64,000 bases of DNA, taken from contig CAVZGE010000003.1 in the NCBI GenBank assembly GCA_963774745.1, positions 558,001 to 622,000 of the forward strand. Direction: 5' to 3'. Position numbers and translations under genes: made by a program. This stretch comes from Prado023 sp963774745. Its GTDB lineage: Bacteria > Actinomycetota > Actinomycetes > S36-B12 > CAIYMF01. The notes beneath the pieces were generated by a model. That model worked only from the letters and a program-made list of their open reading frames with translations. It did not search any database and was not told the origin of the DNA. Shown piece after piece: positions 24,628-33,196 of the stretch. Positions within the stretch are counted from its first letter, which is position 1; each line of letters starts with the position of its first letter.

Positions 24628-25986
24628 ATGACGGCAGCGATGCCCGGCTCCTGGTCGATCGATCCTGACCAGGAGCCGGGCTCCACCGTCACCCTCCTGA
24701 CCCCCGACCAGGGCGGGCTGGTCCGCCGGACCGTCCTTCCCGGGGGGCTGCGGATCATCACCGAGCACGTGCCGGGTGTCCGCTCTGCCGCGTTCGGCAT
24801 CTGGGTCGGCGTCGGCTCCCGCGACGAGTCGCACGCCCAGATGGGCTCGGCGCACTACCTCGAGCACCTGCTGTTCAAGGGCACCCGACGCCGCGAGGCG
24901 ATGGAGATCTCCTCCTTGCTCGACTCGGTCGGCGGGGAGATGAACGCGTTCACCTCGAAGGAGCACACCTGCTTCTACGCCCGGGTGCTCGACCGCGACC
25001 TCCCACTGGCGATCGACGTCATCAGTGACATCGTGACCTCAGCGCTCCTGCGCCCCGAGGACGTCGACGCCGAGCGGGGCGTGATCCTCGAGGAGATCGC
25101 CATGCGCGACGACGATCCCTCGGACCTCGTGCACGACGAGTTCATGCTCGGGATGTACGGCGAGACCGACCTCGGGCGCTCGATCCTGGGCACCCACGAG
25201 ACCATCGCCGGGATCAGCCGGGACGCGATCGCCTCGTTCTACCAGGAGCGCTACAAGCCGCACGCGATGGTGGTGTCCGCTGCCGGTGCCGTGGACCACG
25301 ACGAGGTCGTGCGCCTGGTCACCGAGGCGTTCCGGTCGGCCGGGGCGCTCGGCGACCCGTCGGTCCGCGCCCTTGCGGCGCGTCGCGGGGGTGCGGACGT
25401 CCCGACCGCCTCCGGTGTCCGGGTGGTCTCCCGACCGACCGAGCAGGCCCACCTCGTGCTGGGCGTGCCGGGCGTGGCCCGCGCTGACCGGCGCCGCTAC
25501 ATCCTGAGCATCCTGTCCACCGCGCTGGGCGGGGGCATGTCCTCCCGGCTGTTCCAGGAGATCCGCGAGCGCCGGGGCCTGGCCTACTCGGTGTACGCGT
25601 TCAGCACGGGCTACTCCGACGTGGGCCTGTTCGGCGCGTACGCCGGATGCCTGCCGGGCAAGGTCGACCAGGTCATCGAGCTGACGGTCGCCGGCCTCGA
25701 CGAGGTCGCGCGCCACGGCCTGACCGCCGAGGAGCTCGAGCGGGGCAAGGGCCAGACCAAGGGCTCGATCGTGCTCGGGCTCGAGGACACCGGCTCCCGG
25801 ATGAGCCGGATCGGCAGTGCCGACCTGTCCACCGGGGACCTCCCGAGCATCGACGGGCTGCTCGCCCGCATCGACGCGGTGACCCTCGACGACATCGCCC
25901 ACGAGGCGGCCGCGATCCTCTCGGTCCCGAAATCGCTCACGGTGATCGGCCCCTTCGAGGAGTCCCGCACCTTCTCGATCACCTGA
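24628..25986 (+). CDS. M16 family zinc metallopeptidase (PepR/YmxG type)
   Basis: A 452-residue protein. The inverted zinc motif HYLEH (H76, E79, H80) lies in GSAHYLEHLLFKGT, with the distal glutamate in the AERGVILEEIAMRDDDP block about 75 residues later. The C-terminal half carries the R/Y signature SSRLFQEIRERRGLAYSVYAFS. It stands after pnp as in most actinobacteria, where it is presumed to process or degrade peptides. ATG 24628 is preceded by GAGG; no later in-frame start exists before the conserved region, yet a perfect 15-bp hairpin occupies codons 5-18 (see the terminator entry). Confidence 0.92.
   Translation: MTAAMPGSWSIDPDQEPGSTVTLLTPDQGGLVRRTVLPGGLRIITEHVPGVRSAAFGIWVGVGSRDESHAQMGSAHYLEHLLFKGTRRREAMEISSLLDSVGGEMNAFTSKEHTCFYARVLDRDLPLAIDVISDIVTSALLRPEDVDAERGVILEEIAMRDDDPSDLVHDEFMLGMYGETDLGRSILGTHETIAGISRDAIASFYQERYKPHAMVVSAAGAVDHDEVVRLVTEAFRSAGALGDPSVRALAARRGGADVPTASGVRVVSRPTEQAHLVLGVPGVARADRRRYILSILSTALGGGMSSRLFQEIRERRGLAYSVYAFSTGYSDVGLFGAYAGCLPGKVDQVIELTVAGLDEVARHGLTAEELERGKGQTKGSIVLGLEDTGSRMSRIGSADLSTGDLPSIDGLLARIDAVTLDDIAHEAAAILSVPKSLTVIGPFEESRTFSIT
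24642..24681 (+). terminator. Terminator-like hairpin inside the start of the M16 peptidase gene
   Basis: A perfect 15-bp inverted repeat (24642-24656 with 24667-24681) around a ten-base loop GATCGATCCT. It begins 20 bp after the pnp stop, where a pnp terminator is expected, but lies within the first codons of the peptidase. It may attenuate transcription or mask translation. Confidence 0.65.
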
Positions 25987-26039
25987 GGCACCTGCCAGTG
26001 CGGGACGCGTCCGGGCGCCCTCGGTGGGACAATGCCGGG

Positions 26040-26792
26040 GTGACGATCCGAGTGGGTGTTCTGGGAGCGCGGGGGCGCATGGGCTCCGAGGTGGTCAGGG
26101 CTGTGTACGAGGCGCCCGACCTCGAGCTGCTGGCGAGTCTCGACGTCGGTGACGGTCTCGAGGAGCTGGTCGCCTCGGGCTGCCAGGTGGTCGTGGACTT
26201 CACGCACCCCGAGTCCGTGATGGGCAACCTCGAGTTCGCCATCGGTGCCGGGATCCACCCGGTCGTGGGGACCACCGGCTTCGACGCCGCGCGGCTGGAC
26301 CAGGTGCGCGCATGGTTGGCCGCGGCCCCGGGAACCGGAGCGGTGATCGCCCCGAACTTCGGCATCGCCGCCGTCCTGATGATGCGCTTCGCAGCCGCCG
26401 CTGCGCCGCACTTCGACTCCGTCGAGATCGTCGAGCTGCACCACCCGCGCAAGGCGGACGCACCCTCGGGAACGGCCACCCGGACTGCCCAGCTCGTCGC
26501 GGCGGCTCGCACGACCGCCAACAGCCCCGACATGCCCGACGCGACGACATCCGAGCTGACGGGGGCCCGTGGCGCGGTCGTGGACGGCGTCCATGTGCAC
26601 GCCGTGCGCCTCCAGGGGCTCGTTGCACACCAGGAGGTGCTGCTCGGCGGGCCGGGGGAGACCCTCACGATCCGGCATGACTCGTTCGACCGGGCCAGCT
26701 TCATGCCCGGGGTGCTGCTGTCGATCCGGAAGGTGATCTCGACCCCGGGGCTGACCGTCGGGATCGACGGCTTCCTGGGCCTGGACGGCTGA
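26040..26792 (+). CDS. dapB: 4-hydroxy-tetrahydrodipicolinate reductase
   Basis: A 250-residue enzyme of lysine/diaminopimelate synthesis, reducing the DapA product with NAD(P)H. GTG 26040 gives the Rossmann start MTIRVGVLGARGRMGSEV (GxxGxMG). The substrate loop ELHHPRKADAPSGTA and the VGTTGF and APNFGIA motifs are intact. The usual length is about 245-270. No Shine-Dalgarno sequence is present, but a GACAAT box ends six bases before the GTG, so a leaderless start is likely. The genes dapA and dapF are elsewhere in the window. Confidence 0.95.
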   Translation: MTIRVGVLGARGRMGSEVVRAVYEAPDLELLASLDVGDGLEELVASGCQVVVDFTHPESVMGNLEFAIGAGIHPVVGTTGFDAARLDQVRAWLAAAPGTGAVIAPNFGIAAVLMMRFAAAAAPHFDSVEIVELHHPRKADAPSGTATRTAQLVAAARTTANSPDMPDATTSELTGARGAVVDGVHVHAVRLQGLVAHQEVLLGGPGETLTIRHDSFDRASFMPGVLLSIRKVISTPGLTVGIDGFLGLDG

Positions 26793-26802
26793 TCGTCGAC
26801 CC

Positions 26803-27285
26803 ATGACCGGCAAGCGGATGGCGGTCCTGATGGCCGTGCTCCTCGGCGCGTACCTGTTCTTCTCGGCGTCCCGGGCCGTGGACTTCATCCGGGCCGGTGG
26901 GGCCGTGCCCGTCCTGCTCGGGTCGGCGATCCTCGTGTTCCCGCTCATCGGCCTGTGGGTCCTCTGGCGCGAGTGGCAGTTCGGTCGTGCCACCGAGGCG
27001 TTGGGCCAGGAGCTCGCGGCCCGTGGTGAGCTACCGGTCGACGACCTGCCGCGACGGCCGTCCGGCCGCCCGGAGCGGGCAGCGGCCGATGCGCACTTCA
27101 CCGAGGTGCGAGCCCGGGTGCAGGCGGAGGCGGACTCCTGGGTGCGCTGGTTCGAGCTCTCGACGGCCTACGACGCTGCCGGGGACCGCAAGCGCGCACG
27201 CCAGGCGATGCGCACGGCGATCGCGCTGCACGACTCCGCCACGAGCAGCCTGACACAGCCCATCACTGACGCAGCCCCACACTGA
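26803..27285 (+). CDS. Two-TM membrane protein with helical C-terminal domain
   Basis: A 160-residue protein 10 bp after dapB. Two hydrophobic segments (about 6-22 and 34-54) are followed by a charged, helical domain whose end, VRWFELSTAYDAAGDRKRARQAMRTAI, looks like a single tetratricopeptide-type hairpin. Similar proteins follow dapB in other actinobacteria, but no function is known. A GATCGT box ends six bases before ATG 26803, so it may also be transcribed alone. Convergent with the next gene. Confidence 0.75.
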   Translation: MTGKRMAVLMAVLLGAYLFFSASRAVDFIRAGGAVPVLLGSAILVFPLIGLWVLWREWQFGRATEALGQELAARGELPVDDLPRRPSGRPERAAADAHFTEVRARVQAEADSWVRWFELSTAYDAAGDRKRARQAMRTAIALHDSATSSLTQPITDAAPH

Positions 27286-27286
27286 C

Positions 27287-28060
27287 TCAGCCCCGGGCGC
27301 GCCGCAGGGCGGTCAGCGCGGCCTGGCCGTAGCCGCCCCCGAAGAGCGCAGCGTGGACGAGCAGCGGCCACACCTGGTGCAGCGGCACCCGCGCCTGCCA
27401 GCCCGGTGCCAGCGGCTGGACCTCCTGGTACCCGCCGATGATCCCCTCGAGGTGTGCCACCCCGAACAGCGCGAGCATCGCGAGGTCGGACTCGGGGTGG
27501 CCGCCGTGCGCCGCCGGGTCGATCAACCACGCCTGGCCGTCAGCACCCCACAGGACGTTCCCGCTCCACAGGTCGCCGTGCACGCGTGCCGGGGGAGCGG
27601 GCGGACCGACGTCGACGTCGCCTGCCAGGAGCTGCCCGACGAGACGATCGATCTCCCGTGCCTGTGCGGGGGTCAGGCCCCCGCGGTCACGGGCCATCCG
27701 CGCGGTCGCGGTGATCCGTTCCGACGCCCAGAACTCAACGAAGGATGCCCGCACCGCGTACGGCATCGGCAGGTCGCCGATCCATCCGTCCGGTCCGGGC
27801 GCACCCGGGGGAGGGCTGCCGAACGCCGGCGCGCCGGTGCGATGGAGGACCGCCAGGCGGCGGCCGAGCTGCTCGGCCGCCTCGACCGTCGGGTGACCCT
27901 CGCGAATCCGGGCGATCCCGAGCCGGGATCCGCCCACCTCGACAACGGCCGGGATCGGGGGCCCGCCCGACACCCGGATCCAGTCCAGCCCCGCAGCTTC
28001 CGTCGCCAGGAACCGGGCAGCATCCGATCCTGCTCGGCGCTTCCAGTGGATCCCCGACAT
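27287..28060 (-). CDS. Fructosamine kinase family protein
   Basis: A 257-residue aminoglycoside-phosphotransferase-fold kinase. The catalytic loop is VHGDLWSGNVLW (residues 160-171) and the metal-binding segment LIDPAAHGGHPESDLAML, both diagnostic of fructosamine-3-kinase/ketosamine-3-kinase relatives, which phosphorylate glycated amines and so reverse glycation; the bacterial substrate is not known. ATG 28060 is six bases after a GATGAT box and lacks a Shine-Dalgarno sequence. It is divergent from the HAD gene. Confidence 0.88.
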   Translation of the reverse strand: MSGIHWKRRAGSDAARFLATEAAGLDWIRVSGGPPIPAVVEVGGSRLGIARIREGHPTVEAAEQLGRRLAVLHRTGAPAFGSPPPGAPGPDGWIGDLPMPYAVRASFVEFWASERITATARMARDRGGLTPAQAREIDRLVGQLLAGDVDVGPPAPPARVHGDLWSGNVLWGADGQAWLIDPAAHGGHPESDLAMLALFGVAHLEGIIGGYQEVQPLAPGWQARVPLHQVWPLLVHAALFGGGYGQAALTALRRARG

Positions 28061-28128
28061 GCGCGCATCATCGCAACGCGCTCTCGGTGGCGCAGCGCCG
28101 CGGCCCCGCCGGGTGGGAGGATGCCCCG

Positions 28129-29031
28129 GTGACCGGAACCGACCGCACCCCCACGCCCGAGCCGCAGTCACCGGCAGTCGCCGGGACGACACCCGGGACG
28201 GTTGAACCCCTCGAGTTCGATCCCATCCCCGACATCCGGCTCATCGCCTGCGACATGGACGGAACCCTGCTCGACGATGACGACGCCATCCACCACGAGT
28301 TCTGGCCACTCATCGACGAGCTGCACGAGCGGGGCGTCGTCTTCTGCCCGGCCTCCGGTCGGCAGTACTACAACCTCCTCGAGCGGTTCGAGCCCATCGC
28401 CGACGAGGTCGTGTTCATCGCCGAGAACGGCACGTACGTCGTGCGTGCGGGCCAGGAGCTGAGCTCGGACTGCCTGGACCGGCAGGTGGCGCGGGAGCTG
28501 ATCGGGGTCGCGCGTGGCCTGAACGCGAACGGGGCCGACGTCGGGGCCGTCCTGTGCGGCAAGGCCTCTGCCTACATCGAGCGCACCGACGCGCCGTTCC
28601 TCGCGGAGGTCGACAAGTACTACCACCGGCTCGAGCTGGTTGCTGACCTCGATGGGGTCGACGACGAGATCCTCAAGGTCGCCATCTACGACTTCGTGTC
28701 CTCGGAGGAGGTCTCCGCCCCTGCCTTCGCGCACTTCCGGGCCACCCACCAGGTGGTCGTCTCCGGCGAGCACTGGCTCGACGTGATGGACCTGCACGCC
28801 AACAAGGGCACCGGCATCCGCCACATCCAGCAGGCCCTGGGGATCACCCGCGACCAGACGATGGTGTTCGGGGACTTCCTCAACGACCTCGAGATGATGG
28901 ATGCGGCCACGTTCTCCTTCGCCATGGCCAATGCCCACCCGGAGCTCGCGGCGCGGGCCCGCTTCCGGGCCCCGGGGAACACCGACAACGGCGTCGTGCG
29001 CACGATCAAGAGCGTCCTGGGCCTCGGGTGA
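28129..29031 (+). CDS. HAD superfamily hydrolase, Cof type
   Basis: A 300-residue phosphatase. The HAD motif I DMDGTLLDDDD has the nucleophile and acid aspartates; CPASGRQYYNL is motif II; the lysine motif is in HANKGTGIRHI; motif IV is FGDFLNDLEMM. A C2b-type cap domain lies between. Cof-type phosphatases act on sugar phosphates or pyridoxal/flavin phosphates; the substrate cannot be read from the sequence. The N-terminal 35 residues are a disordered extension. GTG 28129 has GGGAGG nine bases upstream and a GAGGAT box six bases upstream. The stop overlaps the next gene's GTG. Confidence 0.85.
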   Translation: MTGTDRTPTPEPQSPAVAGTTPGTVEPLEFDPIPDIRLIACDMDGTLLDDDDAIHHEFWPLIDELHERGVVFCPASGRQYYNLLERFEPIADEVVFIAENGTYVVRAGQELSSDCLDRQVARELIGVARGLNANGADVGAVLCGKASAYIERTDAPFLAEVDKYYHRLELVADLDGVDDEILKVAIYDFVSSEEVSAPAFAHFRATHQVVVSGEHWLDVMDLHANKGTGIRHIQQALGITRDQTMVFGDFLNDLEMMDAATFSFAMANAHPELAARARFRAPGNTDNGVVRTIKSVLGLG

Positions 29032-30023
29032 CCGGCATCCGCAACGCGGGATTCACGCCCGCACCGCCGTGGCTCACCGGCACCCTGCAGACGGTGGCCG
29101 ACCGCGTGCGGCCGCGCACGCACGACCTCGCCGCCGCGTCCACCGAGCAGCGGCTGGTGGTGGGGATGAACGACGGGTCCGGCGACGCACTGGCGGTGCG
29201 CATCCACCGTCCCCGGATCGGTCCCCGCCCGGACCGGCCGATGGTCCTGGTCGTCCATGGCCTGGGCGGTTCGATCGACTCCACCTACGTGCGGGCGACC
29301 ACGTTGGGGCTGCTGCGCGCGGGATACCCAGTCGCCCGGGTGGACCTGCGCGGGGTCGGTGACTCCTCCGAGCACTGCCGGATGCTCTACCACGGCGGGC
29401 GATCCGAGGACCTGCGCACCGTCCTGCGGGCGCTGGCCGACGAGCCCGGGGCCGACGGGGTGGCGATCGTCGGCTTCTCCCTCGGCGGGAACGTCACCCT
29501 CAAGCTCCTGGGCGAGCCGCTCGACGGGTTGCCCGTCCGCGCCGGGGTGGCGGTCTCCGCGCCCCTGGACCTCAGCGCGGGCAACGAGCACCTCACCCGG
29601 CGGATGTTCGGCCTCTACGAGAAGTTCCTCGTCGGCAGGCTGAAGGCCGACTCCGCGCACTCGGGACTCGCCCTGACCGACCAGGAGCGCGCGGCCATCG
29701 CCACGGTCGGCACGCTCACGGAGTTCGACGACCTCATCACCGCCAAGCACAACGGATGGCGCGACGCCGCGGAGTACTACGTGGTGAACTCCAGTGCCCA
29801 GTTCCTGCCACGCATCACCGTGCCCACGTTGGTCGTGCACGCGCTGGACGACCCGATGATCCCCGCCGGTCCGTACCACGCGATCGACTGGCAGCTGCTG
29901 GAGGCGATGACGCCGGTGCGCCGGGCCATCACGCGCACCGGAGGGCACGTCGGCTTCCACGAACGTGGTGCCGAGCTGCCCTGGTACGTCGGGCAGGCCG
30001 TGGCGTTCCTCGACGCCGCCTGA
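29028..30023 (+). CDS. Alpha/beta hydrolase, YheT-like
   Basis: A 331-residue hydrolase whose GTG overlaps the HAD gene's stop (GTGA). The oxyanion-loop HGLGGSIDSTYVR, the nucleophile elbow GFSLGGN, the acid-containing ALDDPMIP and the final GGHVGF match the YheT/ABHD1-3 family of serine hydrolases (esterase or lipase-like, physiological substrate unknown). DLRGVGDSS is also characteristic. Coupling with the HAD phosphatase suggests joint expression. Confidence 0.87.
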   Translation: MTGIRNAGFTPAPPWLTGTLQTVADRVRPRTHDLAAASTEQRLVVGMNDGSGDALAVRIHRPRIGPRPDRPMVLVVHGLGGSIDSTYVRATTLGLLRAGYPVARVDLRGVGDSSEHCRMLYHGGRSEDLRTVLRALADEPGADGVAIVGFSLGGNVTLKLLGEPLDGLPVRAGVAVSAPLDLSAGNEHLTRRMFGLYEKFLVGRLKADSAHSGLALTDQERAAIATVGTLTEFDDLITAKHNGWRDAAEYYVVNSSAQFLPRITVPTLVVHALDDPMIPAGPYHAIDWQLLEAMTPVRRAITRTGGHVGFHERGAELPWYVGQAVAFLDAA

Positions 30024-31634
30024 TCAGCCCGACGGGGCGTTGAGCCGGCGGAACAGGTCCTTCGTCGCCGGGTGGAGGTCGGCGAACACCGCGAAGTTGC
30101 GGTCGTGGACAGCCCGTACCGACGGGTCCGGGGTGAACCGGGCGGCCACCTCGACCGTCCGGCCGGCGGCCTCCAACGTGGGGAACCAACCGGCGCCCCA
30201 CGACGCAACCAGCGCGGCCCCGGCAGCCCCGGCGTACTGCGGGTCGGCCACCGCGGCGACCGGGTGGCCGATGACGTCGGCCAGGATCTGGCTGGTCGCA
30301 TCGGAGACCGCGCCGCCCCCGGCGAACCGCAGCTCGTGCGACGGCCGGACCCTGCGGGCCTGACCCTCGAGCAGCAGCCGCTTGTTGTAGGCGATGCCCT
30401 CGACCACCGCCCGGATCATCTGCCGCTTGCCGGTGTCCAGGCCGATGTTGAGGAACATGCCGCGCACGTGCGGGTCCTCGAACGGTGACCTGCTGCCGTG
30501 CAACCAGGGCGCGAACAGCAGCCCGCCCGATCCGGCCGGAACCTCGCCGATGGTGGCCGTGAGGTAGTCGATGAGCGAGGAGTACTCCTCATCGACCCCG
30601 CTGGGGCGCTCGTGGGCGTCGAGGTAGACGCCGATCTCGTCGCGGGCGAGGTGGTCGCGCACCCACTCCAGGCACTTGCCGGAGGTCTCCTGCTCGCCGA
30701 AGTAGTTGTAGCGACCGGCCTGGGCCCCGGGTACCGAGGCCATCATGGTCCGGGTGTCCACGATGCGGCGATCGGTCACTGTGGAGACCCACCCGCTGGT
30801 CCCCACGTACACGTGTGTCGCGCCGAGGGCGGTCGCGCCGGCGCCGACGCCGATCAGCGAGGCATCCCCACCGCCGGCGAAGACCGCGGTCCCGGCGACG
30901 AGACCCAGCTCGGTGGCGGCGCCGCGGGTCAGGCCGCCCACCTCGGCCGACAGCGCGACGATCTCCGGAAGGTGCTCGCGGCGCACGTCCAGGCGTTCGA
31001 CCAGCCACGGGCTCCACTGGCAGCCTCCCCTGCGGGTGTCGGCCAGGAAGGTGGCGAAGGCCGAGTCGCTGCTCATCGTGAACCGGCCGGTGCAGCGCGC
31101 GGTCAGGTAGTCCTTCGCATCCAGCCAGCGGTGGACGCGGCGGAAGGCCTGCGGCTCCTCGTCAGCGACGCGCAGGTACTTCCACAGGGGGTCCTTGGCG
31201 CTGGCAGCGACGCCGCCGGCGACCCGCAACCACGGCAGCAGGAGCGTGGCACCGATGCCGGCGACCCGCGGCCCGCCCCGCGTCAGCTCGGGCATCCGCC
31301 CAGTGGGTCGCTGGTCGAGGTAGCTCAGGGCGGGACGGACCGGTTCGCCGGACTCGTCGACCAGGACCAGGCACTGCATCTGGGCGCAGAAGGTCAGCCC
31401 GCCCACCTCATCGGGTGGGGTTGCGGTGCGGGCCAGGAGCTCGGGCACCGATTCGACCAGCGCGGCCCACCAGTCGGCGGGGTCCTGCTCGGCGGTGCCG
31501 TCGGGGCCCGTGACCAGGGCCAGCGGCCGAGCCGTCGCCGCGAGCAGGGTCAACCGATCGCCGACCAGGTACAGGCACGTCTTGAGCGACGTCGTCCCCA
31601 GGTCGACGGCCAGAAGCACACGACGGTTCCCCAC
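30024..31634 (-). CDS. FGGY-family carbohydrate kinase (xylulokinase-like)
   Basis: A 536-residue ASKHA kinase. The phosphate-1 loop is LLAVDLGTTSLKTCLY at the N-terminus; the second domain has FAGGGDASLIGVGAGA and the adenosine-binding LRFAGGGAVSDATSQILADV. The overall pattern is nearest to xylulokinases, but polyol or other ketose substrates are possible. GTG 31634 has no ribosome-binding site; a GATACT box seven bases upstream suggests a leaderless mRNA, and this box lies in a perfect dyad. It is divergent from the aminotransferase/aldolase pair, with which it probably forms one catabolic unit. Confidence 0.87.
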   Translation of the reverse strand: MGNRRVLLAVDLGTTSLKTCLYLVGDRLTLLAATARPLALVTGPDGTAEQDPADWWAALVESVPELLARTATPPDEVGGLTFCAQMQCLVLVDESGEPVRPALSYLDQRPTGRMPELTRGGPRVAGIGATLLLPWLRVAGGVAASAKDPLWKYLRVADEEPQAFRRVHRWLDAKDYLTARCTGRFTMSSDSAFATFLADTRRGGCQWSPWLVERLDVRREHLPEIVALSAEVGGLTRGAATELGLVAGTAVFAGGGDASLIGVGAGATALGATHVYVGTSGWVSTVTDRRIVDTRTMMASVPGAQAGRYNYFGEQETSGKCLEWVRDHLARDEIGVYLDAHERPSGVDEEYSSLIDYLTATIGEVPAGSGGLLFAPWLHGSRSPFEDPHVRGMFLNIGLDTGKRQMIRAVVEGIAYNKRLLLEGQARRVRPSHELRFAGGGAVSDATSQILADVIGHPVAAVADPQYAGAAGAALVASWGAGWFPTLEAAGRTVEVAARFTPDPSVRAVHDRNFAVFADLHPATKDLFRRLNAPSG

Positions 31635-31638
31635 GACG

Positions 31639-31654
31639 GGGAGTATCCACTCCC
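31639..31654. promoter_or_regulatory. Dyad over the kinase -10 box
   Basis: GGGAGT-ATCC-ACTCCC, a perfect 6-4-6 inverted repeat, starts five bases upstream of the kinase start codon. On the minus strand it contains the putative -10 GATACT (31647..31642). A bound regulator would block the kinase promoter. It also lies 70 bp upstream of the divergent aminotransferase start. Confidence 0.5.
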
Positions 31655-31723
31655 GGGCGGCTGGCAGCGACGTCGGGGCGTGATGGTTGGATGAGTTCCG
31701 CCAGACCCGACCAGGAGGATGCC

Positions 31724-33196
31724 GTGCCCGACGGATTCGCGATCACCGAGTACCCCGACGTCCCGCGCGTGATCGCCGACCTGGACGCGCTCATCTCCCA
31801 GCCGATCCGCGCGCTGCGCCGCGACGCCCTCCAGGGCTACCTCGACGAGCACTTCGAGAAGCGGTGCCAGTCGTCGAAGGCCATGACGGCTGAGGCTGCG
31901 GAGTACATCCCGGGCGGCGTGCAGCACAACCTGGCGTTCAACCTGCCGTTCCCGCTGGTGATCACCCGGGCCCAGGGGTGCCACCTCCATGACCTCGACG
32001 GCAACGAGTACCTCGACTTCCTGCAGGCAGGCGGCCCGACCGTGCTCGGGTCCAACCCGCCGGAGGTCCTCGAGCAGGTGATCGACCTGCTGCGCACGTG
32101 CGGACCGTCCACGGGGTTGTTCCATGAGTACGAGCTCAAGCTCGCCCGCTTCATCGCCGACCATATGCCGGCGGTGCCGATGTTCCGCATGCTGGGATCG
32201 GGGACCGAGGGCTGCATGGCCGCGATCCGGGTCGCACGGCTGGCCACCGGCAAGAAGAACGTCGTCAAGATGGGTGGCGCCTACCACGGATGGTCCGACC
32301 AGCTGGCCTACGGGCTGCGGATCCCCGGCACCCGCCACCACGAGGCGCACGGCGTGCCGAAGTACGTCTTCCGGCACACCCAGGAGTTCTTCCCCGGCGA
32401 CCTCGACGCCCTCGAGCGCACCCTGCAGGTCAACCGGGCACGTGGCGGCACCGCCGCGGTCCTCATCGAGCCGATCGGCCCGGAGAGCGGCACCAGGCCA
32501 CTGCCACGTGACTTCAATGCCGGGGTTCGCCAGCTGTGCGACAAGTACGGGGCGCTGCTGGTCTTCGACGAGGTCGTCACCGGGTTCCGCCTCGGCATGG
32601 CCGGTGCCCAGGGCTACTTCGGCGTGGAACCCGACCTCACCGTGTTCGGCAAGGTCGTCGCCGGCGGGTACCCCTCGGCCGGCGGACTGGGCGGCAAGCG
32701 CCAGTACATGAAGCTGCTCGCGGCCGGGCTCGAGGCCGGTTCGAAGAAGGCCCTCGTCGGCGGCACGATGGCGGCCAACCCGCTGTCGTCGGCGGCCGGG
32801 TACTTCACCCTCGTGGAGATGCAGCGACAGCACGCTGCTGAGCGGGCAGGAGCCATGGGCGACCGGCTCACCGCGGGCCTGCGGGCCTCGATCGATCGAC
32901 GCGGCCTGCCGTTCGTCACCTACAACCAGGGGTCGATCGTGCACCTGCAGACGGTCGGCACCCTGCACTTCGCGATCGACTTCAACCGGATCTGGGAGGT
33001 TCCGGCCAAGCTCAAGGAGATCAAGGCGCGCAAGACCGTCATGGAGGAGATGGGTGCGGCCTACACCGCCGAGGGCGTGATCACCCTCGCCGGATCGCGG
33101 CTGTACACCAGCGCGGCGCACACCGAGGAGACGGTCGACCAGGCGGTGGCTGCCTTCGACCGCGTGTTCGCCCAGGTCGAGGGAGCCCGGCAGTGA
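31724..33196 (+). CDS. Class III aminotransferase, glutamate-1-semialdehyde aminomutase-like
   Basis: A 490-residue PLP enzyme. GTG 31724 has AGGAGG five bases upstream and is preferred to ATG 31691, which would add 11 residues without a site. Fold-type I features are clear: GSGTEGCMAAIRVARLATG, the AYHGWSD block, LLVFDEVVTGFR (cofactor aspartate) and the Schiff-base lysine K310 in VFGKVVAGGYPSAG. The family includes GSA aminomutase (HemL) and many omega-aminotransferases; the N-terminal 60 residues and the context with a sugar kinase and aldolase argue against HemL and for a catabolic amino-sugar or amino-alcohol substrate (inference). The stop overlaps the aldolase ATG/GTG. Confidence 0.85.
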   Translation: MPDGFAITEYPDVPRVIADLDALISQPIRALRRDALQGYLDEHFEKRCQSSKAMTAEAAEYIPGGVQHNLAFNLPFPLVITRAQGCHLHDLDGNEYLDFLQAGGPTVLGSNPPEVLEQVIDLLRTCGPSTGLFHEYELKLARFIADHMPAVPMFRMLGSGTEGCMAAIRVARLATGKKNVVKMGGAYHGWSDQLAYGLRIPGTRHHEAHGVPKYVFRHTQEFFPGDLDALERTLQVNRARGGTAAVLIEPIGPESGTRPLPRDFNAGVRQLCDKYGALLVFDEVVTGFRLGMAGAQGYFGVEPDLTVFGKVVAGGYPSAGGLGGKRQYMKLLAAGLEAGSKKALVGGTMAANPLSSAAGYFTLVEMQRQHAAERAGAMGDRLTAGLRASIDRRGLPFVTYNQGSIVHLQTVGTLHFAIDFNRIWEVPAKLKEIKARKTVMEEMGAAYTAEGVITLAGSRLYTSAAHTEETVDQAVAAFDRVFAQVEGARQ

